Positions 46,068-54,695 of a stretch of 64,000 nt of DNA are shown piece after piece. The position numbers and the translations under genes were made by a program. How positions within the stretch are numbered: the first letter of the stretch is position 1; every line of letters starts with the position of its first letter. Under the pieces are notes generated by a model. It saw only the letters and a program-made list of their open reading frames with translations, had not been told where the DNA came from and searched no databases. Source of the stretch: Ectopseudomonas chengduensis (GTDB lineage Bacteria > Pseudomonadota > Gammaproteobacteria > Pseudomonadales > Pseudomonadaceae); NCBI RefSeq assembly GCF_015712065.1, contig NZ_JACFYZ010000014.1, positions 1 through 64,000 of the forward strand, read 5' to 3'.

Positions 46068-48767
46068 ATGCCGCAGATGGACCCCGAACTGTTTGACCGC
46101 GGTCAGTTCCAGGCCGAGCTGGCCCTGAAATCCAGCCCCATCGCTGCATTCAAGAAGGCCATCCGCGGCGCGCATGAGGTGCTCGATGCGCGCTTTCGTG
46201 CCGGCCGTGACATTCGCCGTCTGGTCGAAGACCGCGCCTGGTTCGTCGATCAGATCCTGCAGGAAGCCTGGAAACGCTTCACCTGGAGCGAGGATGCCGA
46301 CATCGCCCTGCTCGCCGTTGGCGGCTACGGCCGTGGCGAGCTACACCCTTACTCGGACATCGACCTGCTGATCCTGCTCGACAGCAGCGATCACGAAATC
46401 TTCCGCGAGCCCATCGAAGGCTTTCTCACCCTGCTCTGGGACATCGGCCTGGAAGTCGGCCAGAGCGTGCGCTCGGTCGACGAATGCGCCGAAGAGGCGC
46501 GCGCCGACCTGACGGTGATCACCAACCTGATGGAAAGCCGCACCATCGCCGGCCCCGAACACCTGCGCCAGCGCATGCAGCAGGTGACCAGCACCGATCA
46601 GATGTGGCCGAGCAAGCATTTCTACCTGGCCAAGCGCGACGAACGCAGAGCGCGTCATGCCAAGTACAACGACACCGAGTACAACCTCGAACCCAACGTC
46701 AAGGGCTCGCCCGGCGGCCTGCGTGATATCCAGACCGTGCTCTGGGTGGCGCGCCGCCAGTTCGGCACGCTGAACCTGCAGGCCTTGGTCGGCCACGGTT
46801 TCCTGCTGGAGAGCGAATACGCCCTGCTCTCCTCCAGCCAGGAATTTTTGTGGAAGGTGCGCTACGCCCTGCACATGCTCGCCGGGCGTGCCGAAGACCG
46901 TCTGCTGTTCGATCACCAGGCCAAGATCGCCGCCCTGTTCGGCTATCAGGACGGCGACGGCAAGCGCAGCATCGAACACTTCATGCAGAAGTACTACCGC
47001 GTGGTGATGGGGATTTCCGAGCTGTCGGACCTGATCAACCAGCACTTCGAGGAAGTGATCCTGCGCGCCGGCGAAAGCGGCCCGGCCACGCCACTGAACA
47101 GCCGCTTCCAGGTGCGCGACGGTTATATCGAAGTCACCCACCCGAACGTGTTCAAGCGTACCCCCTTCGCCATCATCGAAATCTTCGTGCTCATGGCGCA
47201 GCACCCGGAAATCAAAGGGGTACGTGCCGACAGCATCCGCCTGCTGCGCGACAGCCGCCACCTGATCGACGACGAGTTCCGCAAGGACATCCGCAACACC
47301 AGCCTGTTCATCGAACTGTTCAAGTGCAAGGAAGGCATTCACCGCAACCTACGACGCATGAACCGCTACGGCATTCTCGGCCGTTATTTGCCGGAGTTCG
47401 GCCATATCGTCGGGCAGATGCAGCACGACCTGTTCCACATCTATACGGTCGACGCGCACACCCTCAACCTGATCAAGCACCTGCGCAAGTTCCGCTGGCC
47501 GGAGTTGGCGGAGAAATTCCCGCTGGCCAGCAAGCTGATCGACAAGCTGCCAAAATCCGAGCTGATCTACCTCGCTGGCCTGTATCACGACATCGGCAAG
47601 GGCCGTGGCGGTGATCATTCGGAGCTGGGCGCGGTAGACGCCGAAGCCTTCGCCCGCCGCCATCATCTGCCGGCCTGGGACAGCGCCCTGATCGTCTGGC
47701 TGGTGCAGCACCACCTGGTGATGTCCACCACCGCGCAGCGCAAGGACCTCTCCGACCCGCCGGTGATCCACGACTTCGCCCAGTTCGTCGGCGACCAGAC
47801 CCACCTGGACTACCTCTACGTGCTGACCGTGGCCGATATCAACGCCACCAACCCCAGCCTGTGGAATTCCTGGCGCGCCAGCCTGCTGCGCCAGCTCTAC
47901 ACCGAGACCAAGCGCGCCCTGCGCCGCGGCCTGGAAAACCCGCTGGACCGTGAAGAGCAGATTCGCCAGACCCAGAGCGCGGCCCTGGACACCCTGGTAC
48001 GTGGCGGCACCGACCCGGACGATGCCGAACAACTGTGGAGCCAGCTGGGCGACGACTACTTCCTGCGTCACACCGCCACCGACGTGGCCTGGCACACCGA
48101 TGCCATTCTCCAGCATCCCAACGATGGCGGCCCGCTGGTGCTGATGAAGGAAACCACCCAGCGCGAGTTCGAAGGCGGCACGCAGATCTTCATCTACGCG
48201 CCGGACCAGCATGATTTCTTCGCCGTGACCGTGGCCGCGATGAGCCAGCTCAACCTGAACATTCACGACGCACGGATCATCACCTCCACCAGCCAGTTCA
48301 CCCTCGATACCTACGTGGTGCTGGACGCCGACGGCGGCTCGATCGGCAACAACCCGGCACGCATCCAGCAGATTCGCGAAGGCCTGATCGAAGCGCTGAA
48401 GAACCCGGACGACTATCCGACCATCATCCAGCGCCGCGTACCGCGTCAGCTCAAGCACTTTGCCTTCGCACCGCAGGTGACCATCCACAACGACGCGCAG
48501 CGCCCGGTGACCATCCTCGAGCTGACCGCACCGGACCGCCCCGGCCTGCTGGCGCGGATCGGGCGAATCTTCCTCGAATACGACCTGTCGCTGCAGAACG
48601 CCAAGATCGCCACCCTCGGCGAACGGGTCGAGGACGTATTCTTCGTCACCGACGCCAACAACCAGCCGCTGTCCGACCCCGAACTCTGTGCACGCCTGCA
48701 GGAAACCATCGTCCGCCGCCTGTCCGAGCCCAGCGCTCAACCGCAGACCCTGCAGATCAACATATGA
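46068..48767 (+). CDS. glnD: Bifunctional uridylyltransferase/uridylyl-removing enzyme GlnD
   Basis: Primary nitrogen sensor: uridylylates PII (GlnB/GlnK) when glutamine is low and removes UMP when it is high. 899 residues from the ATG at 46068. The nucleotidyltransferase motif is GGYGRGELHPYSDIDLLIL. The HD hydrolase motif is AGLYHDIGKGRGGDHSELG. Two C-terminal ACT domains (about 705-785 and 815-890; for example LTAPDRPGLLARIGRIF) bind glutamine. Lies between map and dapC. Confidence 0.97.
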   Translation: MPQMDPELFDRGQFQAELALKSSPIAAFKKAIRGAHEVLDARFRAGRDIRRLVEDRAWFVDQILQEAWKRFTWSEDADIALLAVGGYGRGELHPYSDIDLLILLDSSDHEIFREPIEGFLTLLWDIGLEVGQSVRSVDECAEEARADLTVITNLMESRTIAGPEHLRQRMQQVTSTDQMWPSKHFYLAKRDERRARHAKYNDTEYNLEPNVKGSPGGLRDIQTVLWVARRQFGTLNLQALVGHGFLLESEYALLSSSQEFLWKVRYALHMLAGRAEDRLLFDHQAKIAALFGYQDGDGKRSIEHFMQKYYRVVMGISELSDLINQHFEEVILRAGESGPATPLNSRFQVRDGYIEVTHPNVFKRTPFAIIEIFVLMAQHPEIKGVRADSIRLLRDSRHLIDDEFRKDIRNTSLFIELFKCKEGIHRNLRRMNRYGILGRYLPEFGHIVGQMQHDLFHIYTVDAHTLNLIKHLRKFRWPELAEKFPLASKLIDKLPKSELIYLAGLYHDIGKGRGGDHSELGAVDAEAFARRHHLPAWDSALIVWLVQHHLVMSTTAQRKDLSDPPVIHDFAQFVGDQTHLDYLYVLTVADINATNPSLWNSWRASLLRQLYTETKRALRRGLENPLDREEQIRQTQSAALDTLVRGGTDPDDAEQLWSQLGDDYFLRHTATDVAWHTDAILQHPNDGGPLVLMKETTQREFEGGTQIFIYAPDQHDFFAVTVAAMSQLNLNIHDARIITSTSQFTLDTYVVLDADGGSIGNNPARIQQIREGLIEALKNPDDYPTIIQRRVPRQLKHFAFAPQVTIHNDAQRPVTILELTAPDRPGLLARIGRIFLEYDLSLQNAKIATLGERVEDVFFVTDANNQPLSDPELCARLQETIVRRLSEPSAQPQTLQINI

Positions 48768-48804
48768 TTGCGCCGCCCCGCTTTCCGAAGTACGCGAGAT
48801 AACG

Positions 48805-50001
48805 ATGAATCCAGCCCTCGACCAGCTCCAGCCCTACCCTTTCGAGAAACTGCGCGAACTGCTCGGCAGCGTACAACCGGCTGCCGACAAACGCCCGATT
48901 GCCCTGTCCATCGGCGAACCCAAGCATCGCTCGCCTGACTTCGTCGGCCAGGCACTGACCGCCAATCTCGACAAGCTCGCCGTCTACCCGACCACGCTTG
49001 GCTTGCCGGAACTGCGCCAGAGCATTGCCAGCTGGTGCGAACGCCGCTTTGGCGTGCCGACTGGCTGGCTGGATGCCGCGCGCCACGTGTTGCCGGTCAA
49101 TGGCACTCGCGAAGCCCTGTTCGCCTTCACCCAGGCGGTGGTCGACCGCAACGCCAATGGCCTGGTCGTCAGCCCCAACCCCTTCTATCAGATCTACGAG
49201 GGTGCGGCCTTCCTCGCCGGCGCCGAGCCGCACTACCTGCCGTGCCTGGAAGCTCACGGCTTCAACCCGGACTTCGATGCCGTGCCGGCCGAAATCTGGC
49301 AGCGCTGCCAGATCCTGTTCCTCTGCTCGCCAGGCAACCCCACCGGCGCCCTGATCCCGGTCGAGACGCTGAAGAAGCTGATCGCCCTGGCCGACGAGCA
49401 CGACTTCGTCATCGCCGCCGACGAGTGCTACAGCGAGCTGTATTTCGATGAGGACGCACCACCGCCCGGCCTGCTCAGCGCCTGCGCCGAACTGGGCCGT
49501 AGCGATTTCGCACGTTGCGTGGTGTTCCACAGCCTGTCCAAGCGCTCCAACCTGCCAGGGCTGCGTTCGGGCTTCGTCGCCGGCGACGCCAGCATCCTCA
49601 AGCACTTCTTGCTGTACCGCACCTACCACGGCTGCGCCATGCCGGTACAAACCCAGCTGGCCAGCGTTGCCGCTTGGAACGACGAAGCGCATGTACGCGC
49701 CAACCGCGACATGTACCGCGAGAAGTTCGCTGCCGTGCTGGACATCCTCGCCCCGGTGATGGACGTGCAGCGCCCGGATGGCGGCTTCTACCTGTGGGCG
49801 CGCACACCGGGTGACGACACCCTGTTCACCCGCGACCTGTTCGCCACCGAGCACGTCACCGTGGTGCCCGGCTCGTACCTGTCGCGCGAAGTGAACGGCG
49901 TCAACCCGGGTGCCGGCCGCGTACGCATGGCACTGGTAGCACCACTGGCCGAGTGCATCGAGGCCGCCGAGCGCATCGCCCGCTTTATCCGCAGCGCCTG
50001 A
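48805..50001 (+). CDS. dapC: Succinyldiaminopimelate transaminase
   Basis: PLP-dependent class I/II aminotransferase of the succinylase branch of diaminopimelate/lysine synthesis. 398 residues from the ATG at 48805 (MNPALDQLQPYPFEKLRELL). The PLP lysine is in HSLSKRSNLPGLRSGF, with CSPGNPTGAL and AADECYSELYF. Substrate specificity is inferred from similarity to Pseudomonas DapC and from dapD close by. The frame remains open upstream into glnD but without similarity. Confidence 0.93.
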   Translation: MNPALDQLQPYPFEKLRELLGSVQPAADKRPIALSIGEPKHRSPDFVGQALTANLDKLAVYPTTLGLPELRQSIASWCERRFGVPTGWLDAARHVLPVNGTREALFAFTQAVVDRNANGLVVSPNPFYQIYEGAAFLAGAEPHYLPCLEAHGFNPDFDAVPAEIWQRCQILFLCSPGNPTGALIPVETLKKLIALADEHDFVIAADECYSELYFDEDAPPPGLLSACAELGRSDFARCVVFHSLSKRSNLPGLRSGFVAGDASILKHFLLYRTYHGCAMPVQTQLASVAAWNDEAHVRANRDMYREKFAAVLDILAPVMDVQRPDGGFYLWARTPGDDTLFTRDLFATEHVTVVPGSYLSREVNGVNPGAGRVRMALVAPLAECIEAAERIARFIRSA

Positions 50002-50021
50002 ACTGCTTCAACCGTCGCGGC

Positions 50022-50064
50022 TAAAGCCCCTCCCACAGCTACTTGACTTGCAGGAGGGGCTTTA
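50022..50064 (+). terminator. Palindromic sequence after dapC, terminator-like
   Basis: TAAAGCCCCTCC / GGAGGGGCTTTA (50022-50033 with 50053-50064) with a 19-base loop, flanked by GCGGCT and CGAGCCGC, so the pairing extends imperfectly. It resembles a member of the GCGGCT-type Pseudomonas REP family and lies 20 bases past dapC. Confidence 0.6.
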
Positions 50065-50081
50065 CGCGAGCCGCTGGCTCC

Positions 50082-50106
50082 GTAGCCCGGATGCAATCCG
50101 GGCTAC
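50082..50106. repeat. Palindromic repeat, GTAGCCCGGAT family (copy 2)
   Basis: Perfect 11-bp inverted repeat GTAGCCCGGAT / ATCCGGGCTAC with a 3-base spacer, a minimal single-arm form of the repeat at 15107-15158. Confidence 0.85.
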
Positions 50107-50230
50107 ACGCTGCACGCCGGCGCTGTAACACATCACAGCGACAGCCGCCGCCACGTCTGGACGCGACGTGGCATAATGGCCCGCCGTATTTCCCGGACCT
50201 TCCGGCACGCCACTCATCAGAGGAAGATCA

Positions 50231-50578
50231 ATGAGTTACGTCCTGTATGGCATCAAGGCCTGCGACACGATGAAAAAGGCCAGAACCTGGCTCGATGAAC
50301 ACCAGGTCGACTATGCCTTTCACGACTACAAGAGCGTCGGGATCGACCGTGCAAACCTGGAAAAGTGGTGCAACGAGCATGGCTGGCAGACCGTCCTGAA
50401 CCGTGCCGGCACCACCTTCCGCAAGCTGGAAGACGCGCAGAAAGCCGATCTCGACCAGGCCAAGGCCATCGAACTGATGCTGGCCCAGCCGTCGATGATC
50501 AAGCGCCCGGTACTCGACCTGGGCGACAAGACCCTGGTCGGCTTCAAGCCGGATAACTACCAAACCGCGCTGGCCTGA
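50231..50578 (+). CDS. ArsC/Spx-family thiol reductase-like protein (YffB type)
   Basis: 115 residues with a thioredoxin-like fold of the ArsC/Spx family. The conserved Cys lies in YGIKACDTMKKARTWL. The family region LNRAGTTFRKLED and RPVLDLGDKTLVGF follow. Homologues often lie beside dap genes and have been described as glutathione-dependent reductases; arsenate reduction should not be assumed. GAGGAAG precedes the ATG. It lies between dapC and dapD. Confidence 0.9.
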   Translation: MSYVLYGIKACDTMKKARTWLDEHQVDYAFHDYKSVGIDRANLEKWCNEHGWQTVLNRAGTTFRKLEDAQKADLDQAKAIELMLAQPSMIKRPVLDLGDKTLVGFKPDNYQTALA

Positions 50579-50616
50579 TCAACCTCACCCGATTTCGTTG
50601 CAAGGAACCCCATCTA

Positions 50617-51651
50617 ATGAGCACCTCCCTTTACAGCATCGCCTTTGGTGTTGGCACCCAGAACCGCCAGGGCAACTGGCTGGAAGTCTTCTACGCCCTG
50701 CCGCTGCTCAATCCTGCCAGCGAGCTGGTAGCCAAGGCCGCCGAGAAGCTCGGCTACCAGGGCGGCAACCAGGCCATCGCCTTCACCACCACACAGGCCG
50801 CTGACCTGGCCGAAGCCCTGAAAGGCGTGGACGCCGCTCAAGCGGCGCTGCTGACCCGTCTGGCCGAAAGCCACAATCCGCTGGTCGCCACCTTCCTGGC
50901 TGAAGACGCCGCGCTGACCAGCACCCCGGAGGCCTACCTCAAGCTGCACCTGCTGTCGCATCGTCTGGTCAAACCTCACGGTCTGAGCCTGGCGGGCATC
51001 TTCCCGCTGCTGCCCAACGTGGCCTGGACCAGCCAGGGCGCGGTCGACCTCGGCGAACTGGCCGAGCGCCAGCTGGAAGCGCGCCTGAAGGGCGAGCTGC
51101 TGGAAGTGTTCTCGGTGGACAAGTTCCCGAAAATGACCGACTACGTGGTACCGGCCGGCGTACGTATCGCCGACAGCGCACGCGTGCGCCTGGGCGCCTA
51201 CATCGGCGAAGGCACCACCGTGATGCACGAAGGCTTCGTCAACTTCAACGGCGGCACCGAAGGCCCAGGCATGATCGAAGGCCGCGTCTCTGCTGGCGTG
51301 TTCGTCGGCAAGGGTTCGGACCTGGGCGGCGGCTGCTCGACCATGGGCACCCTGTCCGGCGGCGGCAACATCATCATCAGCGTCGGTGAAGGTTGCCTGA
51401 TCGGCGCCAACGCCGGCATCGGCATCCCGCTGGGCGACCGCAACACCGTCGAAGCCGGCCTGTACATCACCGCCGGCACCAAGGTGAACCTGCTCGACGA
51501 GGGCAACGCCCTGGTCAAGGTGGTCAAGGCGCGCGACCTGGCTGGTCAGCCGGATCTGCTGTTCCGTCGCAACTCGCTGACCGGCGCCGTGGAGTGCAAG
51601 ACCCACAAGTCGGCCATCGAGCTGAACGAAGCCCTGCACGCCCACAACTGA
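50617..51651 (+). CDS. dapD: Tetrahydrodipicolinate N-succinyltransferase
   Basis: Adds succinyl from succinyl-CoA to tetrahydrodipicolinate in the lysine/diaminopimelate pathway. 344 residues, the long DapD form found in Pseudomonas. An N-terminal globular domain is followed by a left-handed beta-helix (RLGAYIGEGTTVMHEGFVNF, GGCSTMGTLSGGGNIIISVG). It sits three genes from dapC, and dapE is about 5 kb further on. Confidence 0.96.
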   Translation: MSTSLYSIAFGVGTQNRQGNWLEVFYALPLLNPASELVAKAAEKLGYQGGNQAIAFTTTQAADLAEALKGVDAAQAALLTRLAESHNPLVATFLAEDAALTSTPEAYLKLHLLSHRLVKPHGLSLAGIFPLLPNVAWTSQGAVDLGELAERQLEARLKGELLEVFSVDKFPKMTDYVVPAGVRIADSARVRLGAYIGEGTTVMHEGFVNFNGGTEGPGMIEGRVSAGVFVGKGSDLGGGCSTMGTLSGGGNIIISVGEGCLIGANAGIGIPLGDRNTVEAGLYITAGTKVNLLDEGNALVKVVKARDLAGQPDLLFRRNSLTGAVECKTHKSAIELNEALHAHN

Positions 51652-51657
51652 TCCCAC

Positions 51658-51716
51658 GTAGGGTGCGCCGTGCGCACCGCTCAGCCATGCGACCTGGTGC
51701 GCATGGCGCACCCTAC
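51658..51716. repeat. Inverted repeat, GTAGGGTGCGC family (copy 3)
   Basis: GTAGGGTGCGCCGTGCGCACC and GGTGCGCATGGCGCACCCTAC face each other between dapD and csdA; the arms are nearly perfect. Confidence 0.85.
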
Positions 51717-51730
51717 GGGATAGGCTCCTC

Positions 51731-52936
51731 ATGTCACTGACCTCCCCCTGGCGTGCCGACTTCCCCGGCGTTCTCGCCCTCGAAGCCGAAGGCCAGACCT
51801 ATCTGGACAGCGCCGCCACTGCACAGAAACCGCAGGCGGTGCTGGACGCCCTGCTCGGCTACCTAGCCGGCGGCGTGGCCAATGTGCATCGTGCCCAGCA
51901 CCTGCCAGGTGAACGTGCCACTCGCGCCTTCGAGGCGACACGCAGCAAAAGCGCGCAGTGGCTGAATGCGGCCCGCAGTGAGGAGATCATCTTTACCCGC
52001 GGTAGCACCGAATCACTCAACCTGCTGGCCTACGGCCTGGAGCATCTGCTGCAGCCGGGCGAGCAGATCGTCATCAGCGCGCTGGAGCACCACGCCAATC
52101 TGCTGCCCTGGCAGCAACTGGCCAAGCGCCGCAATCTCGAGTTGGTGGTATTGCCGCTGGATCAGACCGGCAGCATCGATCTGCAGCAAGCGGCTCGGCT
52201 GATCGGCCCGCGCACCCGCCTGCTGGCGGTCTCGCAGCTGTCCAATGTGCTCGGGCGCTGGCAGCCGCTGGACGAACTGCTGGCACTGGCGCGCACGCAA
52301 GGCGCATTCACTGTGGTGGATGGGGCACAGGGTGCAGTGCATGGGCGCCACGATCTGCAGGCGCTGGGCTGCGACTTCTACGTGTGTTCGTCGCACAAGC
52401 TCTACGGCCCGGATGGCGTCGGCCTGCTGTATGGCCGCCGCGAAGCGTTGGGCAAATTGCAGCACTGGCAATTCGGCGGTGAGATGGTGCTCGATGCCGA
52501 CTACCTGAGCGCACGCTTTCGCCCTGCTCCATTGGGTTTCGAGGCCGGCACACCCGCGGTTTCAGCGGTCATAGCCCTGGGCGCAGCACTGGACTGGCTG
52601 AACGGGCTGGATCACACCGCCGTGGCACGTCATGAAACGGCCTTGCATGCCGAACTGCTGGCCGGCCTGCAAAGCCGCAACGGCGTGCGTCTGCTCGGCG
52701 AACCGCAACTGGCACTGGCCAGTTTCTGCGTCGACGGCGTACATAACGCCGACCTGGCTCACCTGCTCAGCGAACAGGGCATCGCCGTGCGCGCCGGGCA
52801 TCACTGCGCGATGCCGCTGATGAAAAGCCTGGGTCTGAGTGGTGCAATTCGCGTCTCGCTCGGTCTGTACAACGACGGCGAGGACCTGCGGCGATTCTTC
52901 AGCGCCCTGGATAACGCCCTGGAGCTGCTGCGATGA
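51731..52936 (+). CDS. csdA: Cysteine desulfurase CsdA (SufS-like)
   Basis: PLP enzyme that takes sulfur from cysteine and passes it as persulfide to its SufE-like partner. 401 residues, class V aminotransferase. The PLP lysine is in VCSSHKLYGPDGVGLLYGR; the active-site Cys loop reads RAGHHCAMPLM, typical of group II desulfurases. It is followed by csdE and, further on, tcdA, the CSD system; a role in ct6A tRNA formation follows from that context. Confidence 0.94.
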   Translation: MSLTSPWRADFPGVLALEAEGQTYLDSAATAQKPQAVLDALLGYLAGGVANVHRAQHLPGERATRAFEATRSKSAQWLNAARSEEIIFTRGSTESLNLLAYGLEHLLQPGEQIVISALEHHANLLPWQQLAKRRNLELVVLPLDQTGSIDLQQAARLIGPRTRLLAVSQLSNVLGRWQPLDELLALARTQGAFTVVDGAQGAVHGRHDLQALGCDFYVCSSHKLYGPDGVGLLYGRREALGKLQHWQFGGEMVLDADYLSARFRPAPLGFEAGTPAVSAVIALGAALDWLNGLDHTAVARHETALHAELLAGLQSRNGVRLLGEPQLALASFCVDGVHNADLAHLLSEQGIAVRAGHHCAMPLMKSLGLSGAIRVSLGLYNDGEDLRRFFSALDNALELLR

Positions 52937-52956
52937 AATGCCACCAACGGCTTTTC

Positions 52957-53033
52957 GTAGGAGCGGCTGGGCGGCATTCCGTTTCAGCCACGAATATCGG
53001 CACCCGGACCATCGCGGCTGAAGCCGCTCCTAC
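52957..53033. repeat. Palindromic repeat, GTAGGAGCGGC family (copy 2)
   Basis: GTAGGAGCGGCT at the left and AGCCGCTCCTAC at the right, with a second inner pair (GTTTCAGCCACGAAT / ATCGCGGCTGAAG). It fills the gap between csdA and csdE. Confidence 0.85.
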
Positions 53034-53054
53034 ATGCTACGGGAGTCTCTCGCC

Positions 53055-53465
53055 ATGAGTCTGCCAGTCGCCGCTCAGGAAGCACTGGCAGCCTTTGCCG
53101 CCTGCCCCGGCTGGGAGCAGCGCGCGCGCCTGCTGATGCAATGGGGCGAACGCCTGGAGCCATTGAGCGAAACCGAACGCGTCGACGAGCACCGCGTGCA
53201 TGGCTGCGAGAGCCTGGTCTGGCTGATAGCCGAACAACGTGGTGAGCACCTGCATTTTCGCGCCAGCAGCGATGCCCGCCTGCTGCGTGGCTTGCTTGCC
53301 ATATTGCTGGCCCGGGTCGATGGACTTAGCGGTGACAAACTGGCAGCGCTCGACCTGGTCGCCTGGTTCGAACAGTTGGGCTTGCAACGGCAGCTCTCGC
53401 CGTCACGCAGCAATGGTCTCAATGCGGTACTGCAGCGTATGCGAGAACTGGCGCAAGAAAGCTAG
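53055..53465 (+). CDS. csdE: SufE-family sulfur acceptor CsdE
   Basis: Accepts persulfide sulfur from CsdA. 136 residues from the ATG at 53055. The acceptor Cys lies in the family motif VHGCESLVWL, and the rest fits the SufE fold (LLRGLLAILLARVDGL). It follows csdA after a palindromic repeat. The frame continues upstream for seven codons without support. Confidence 0.94.
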   Translation: MSLPVAAQEALAAFAACPGWEQRARLLMQWGERLEPLSETERVDEHRVHGCESLVWLIAEQRGEHLHFRASSDARLLRGLLAILLARVDGLSGDKLAALDLVAWFEQLGLQRQLSPSRSNGLNAVLQRMRELAQES

Positions 53466-53531
53466 AAGCAGGTTCGGCCTCGCCCGGCGTCGGTGATGTA
53501 TGCTCGCTTCCCCGAACTCATGGAGCGAGTC

Positions 53532-54062
53532 ATGCCTATTTTTATCCGCGTAGGGCTAGCCGCCCTGCTCAGCATCGCCTTGGTTTACTTCGGCCCACAG
53601 CTGCTTGGAGGAATGCTGGCATTTCTGCCGGACGCCTTCTACGAGGCGCTGCCGATGCATCCCTTCATCTTGATCCTGCTCTTGTCTGGCCTGCTTGCCG
53701 GGATTTGCCTGGCGCTGATGGCTCCGAATCGGCGCCTCATCACCAGCGGCTTGGTCGTATTCGGCTTGATCGCCCTGGGCAGCATCAGTTTTTACAGCAA
53801 TCTATGCAGCCCAGAAGAAACGCAGCGTATCCATGATGACTGGGCCGCCATACCCCAGTACAACCTGGGACAACCGCTGGATCAGCAACCCTTGCAGTTC
53901 GGTGCGCTCACCAGCATCAGCTACGACTGCCTATTGCCTGAGACTGGCTGGGACAGCGCAGGCGCTATCGCAGGGGATCTGCTGACCAGCTTTCTGGGGG
54001 TAGCCTTGGGCTTATTGCTGGTCCCGCGCCGTCGGCAGCGGCCAACCCCCGAAATCATCTAG
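53532..54062 (+). CDS. Small predicted inner-membrane protein, function unknown
   Basis: I do not recognise a family. 176 residues with four predicted membrane helices (about 5-32, 43-63, 69-87, 143-163). A soluble loop at about 88-142 contains the only conspicuous cysteines there (Cys92 and Cys133), which could form a disulfide if periplasmic. The C-terminus is basic (PRRRQRP). The ATG at 53532 has GGAG 7 bases upstream. The stop codon TAG is part of the CTAG target duplication of the MITE that follows. It has no operon partner and lies in an accessory pocket between csdE and tcdA. Confidence 0.7.
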   Translation: MPIFIRVGLAALLSIALVYFGPQLLGGMLAFLPDAFYEALPMHPFILILLLSGLLAGICLALMAPNRRLITSGLVVFGLIALGSISFYSNLCSPEETQRIHDDWAAIPQYNLGQPLDQQPLQFGALTSISYDCLLPETGWDSAGAIAGDLLTSFLGVALGLLLVPRRRQRPTPEII

Positions 54063-54172
54063 GGAAACTCTGAAAAAGCCGTCATTCCCGCGCAGGCGGG
54101 AATCCAGGACCTGCGGATTTCCTAGGCTCCCGCATTCGCGGGAGTGACGAAAACTGCTTTTTCAGAACATCC
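54063..54172. mobile_element. 110-bp MITE with CTAG target duplication
   Basis: Terminal inverted repeats GGAAACTCTGAAAAAGC and GGATGTTCTGAAAAAGC (13 of 17 match) bound 110 bases with no coding capacity. They are flanked directly by CTAG on both sides (54059-54062 and 54173-54176). The inside holds two hairpins, CATTCCCGC..GCGGGAATC and CTCCCGC..GCGGGAG. Four-base YTAR duplications and such ends fit elements mobilised by IS5-type transposases; that assignment is inference. Confidence 0.8.
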
Positions 54173-54194
54173 CTAGGCAATGTGCAGCAGGGAT

Positions 54195-54656
54195 TCAGCC
54201 CCGCTCGCGTAGCGTCAGCCCGCGCAGAAAATTGCGCAGGATCTGGTCGCCGCACTCGCGAAAGTGCTTGTGACCCGGCGCGCGGAACAGGGCGCTGAGC
54301 TCGGTCTTGGTCATCGGCAGGTCAGCCGATTGCAGAATTGCCTGGATATCGTCGTCACGCAGCTCGAAGGCCACGCGCAGCTTCTTCAGGATCAGGTTGT
54401 TACTAAGGCGTTTTTCCACCGGCAGGCGCGGCCGGCTATCGTCCTTGCCACGCTTGTAAAACACCAGACCTTCGAGCACGTGCGCCAGCAGCACATCGCT
54501 GCAGGATCGATAACCGGGCTCGTCCTCACGTAGCAGACAGGCGGGGATCAGACCCGGTTCGACGGGATAATCCGCCAACCGGCATAGCTCTTCCAGCTTG
54601 CCATCGCTGACATTCAGCAAATAGCGCAAGCTGCGCAGTACATCGTTATTGAGCAT
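54195..54656 (-). CDS. DUF1456 family protein (YehS-like)
   Basis: 153 residues made of two similar halves. Each begins with a motif of the form NNDVLRSLRYLLNVSD (residue 3) or NNLILKKLRVAFELRDDDIQ (about 86). The YRSCSDVLLAHVLEGLVFYKRG and HFRECGDQILRNFLRGL segments correspond. This repeated layout is the hallmark of the uncharacterised DUF1456 family. No biochemical role is known to me. It is convergent with the small membrane protein gene, separated by the MITE. Confidence 0.88.
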   Translation of the reverse strand: MLNNDVLRSLRYLLNVSDGKLEELCRLADYPVEPGLIPACLLREDEPGYRSCSDVLLAHVLEGLVFYKRGKDDSRPRLPVEKRLSNNLILKKLRVAFELRDDDIQAILQSADLPMTKTELSALFRAPGHKHFRECGDQILRNFLRGLTLRERG

Positions 54657-54695
54657 GCAGAAAACTCTTGGGGGAAGGAGGTAGGCAGGTGCGGT

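Noticed and set aside
50231..50578. Arsenate reductase for arsenic resistance
   Set aside because: The protein is of the YffB-like branch, lies between dapC and dapD and has no ars genes around it.
54195..54656. DUF1456 gene as part of the MITE
   Set aside because: The MITE is fully bounded by its CTAG duplications at 54063-54172; the gene starts outside.
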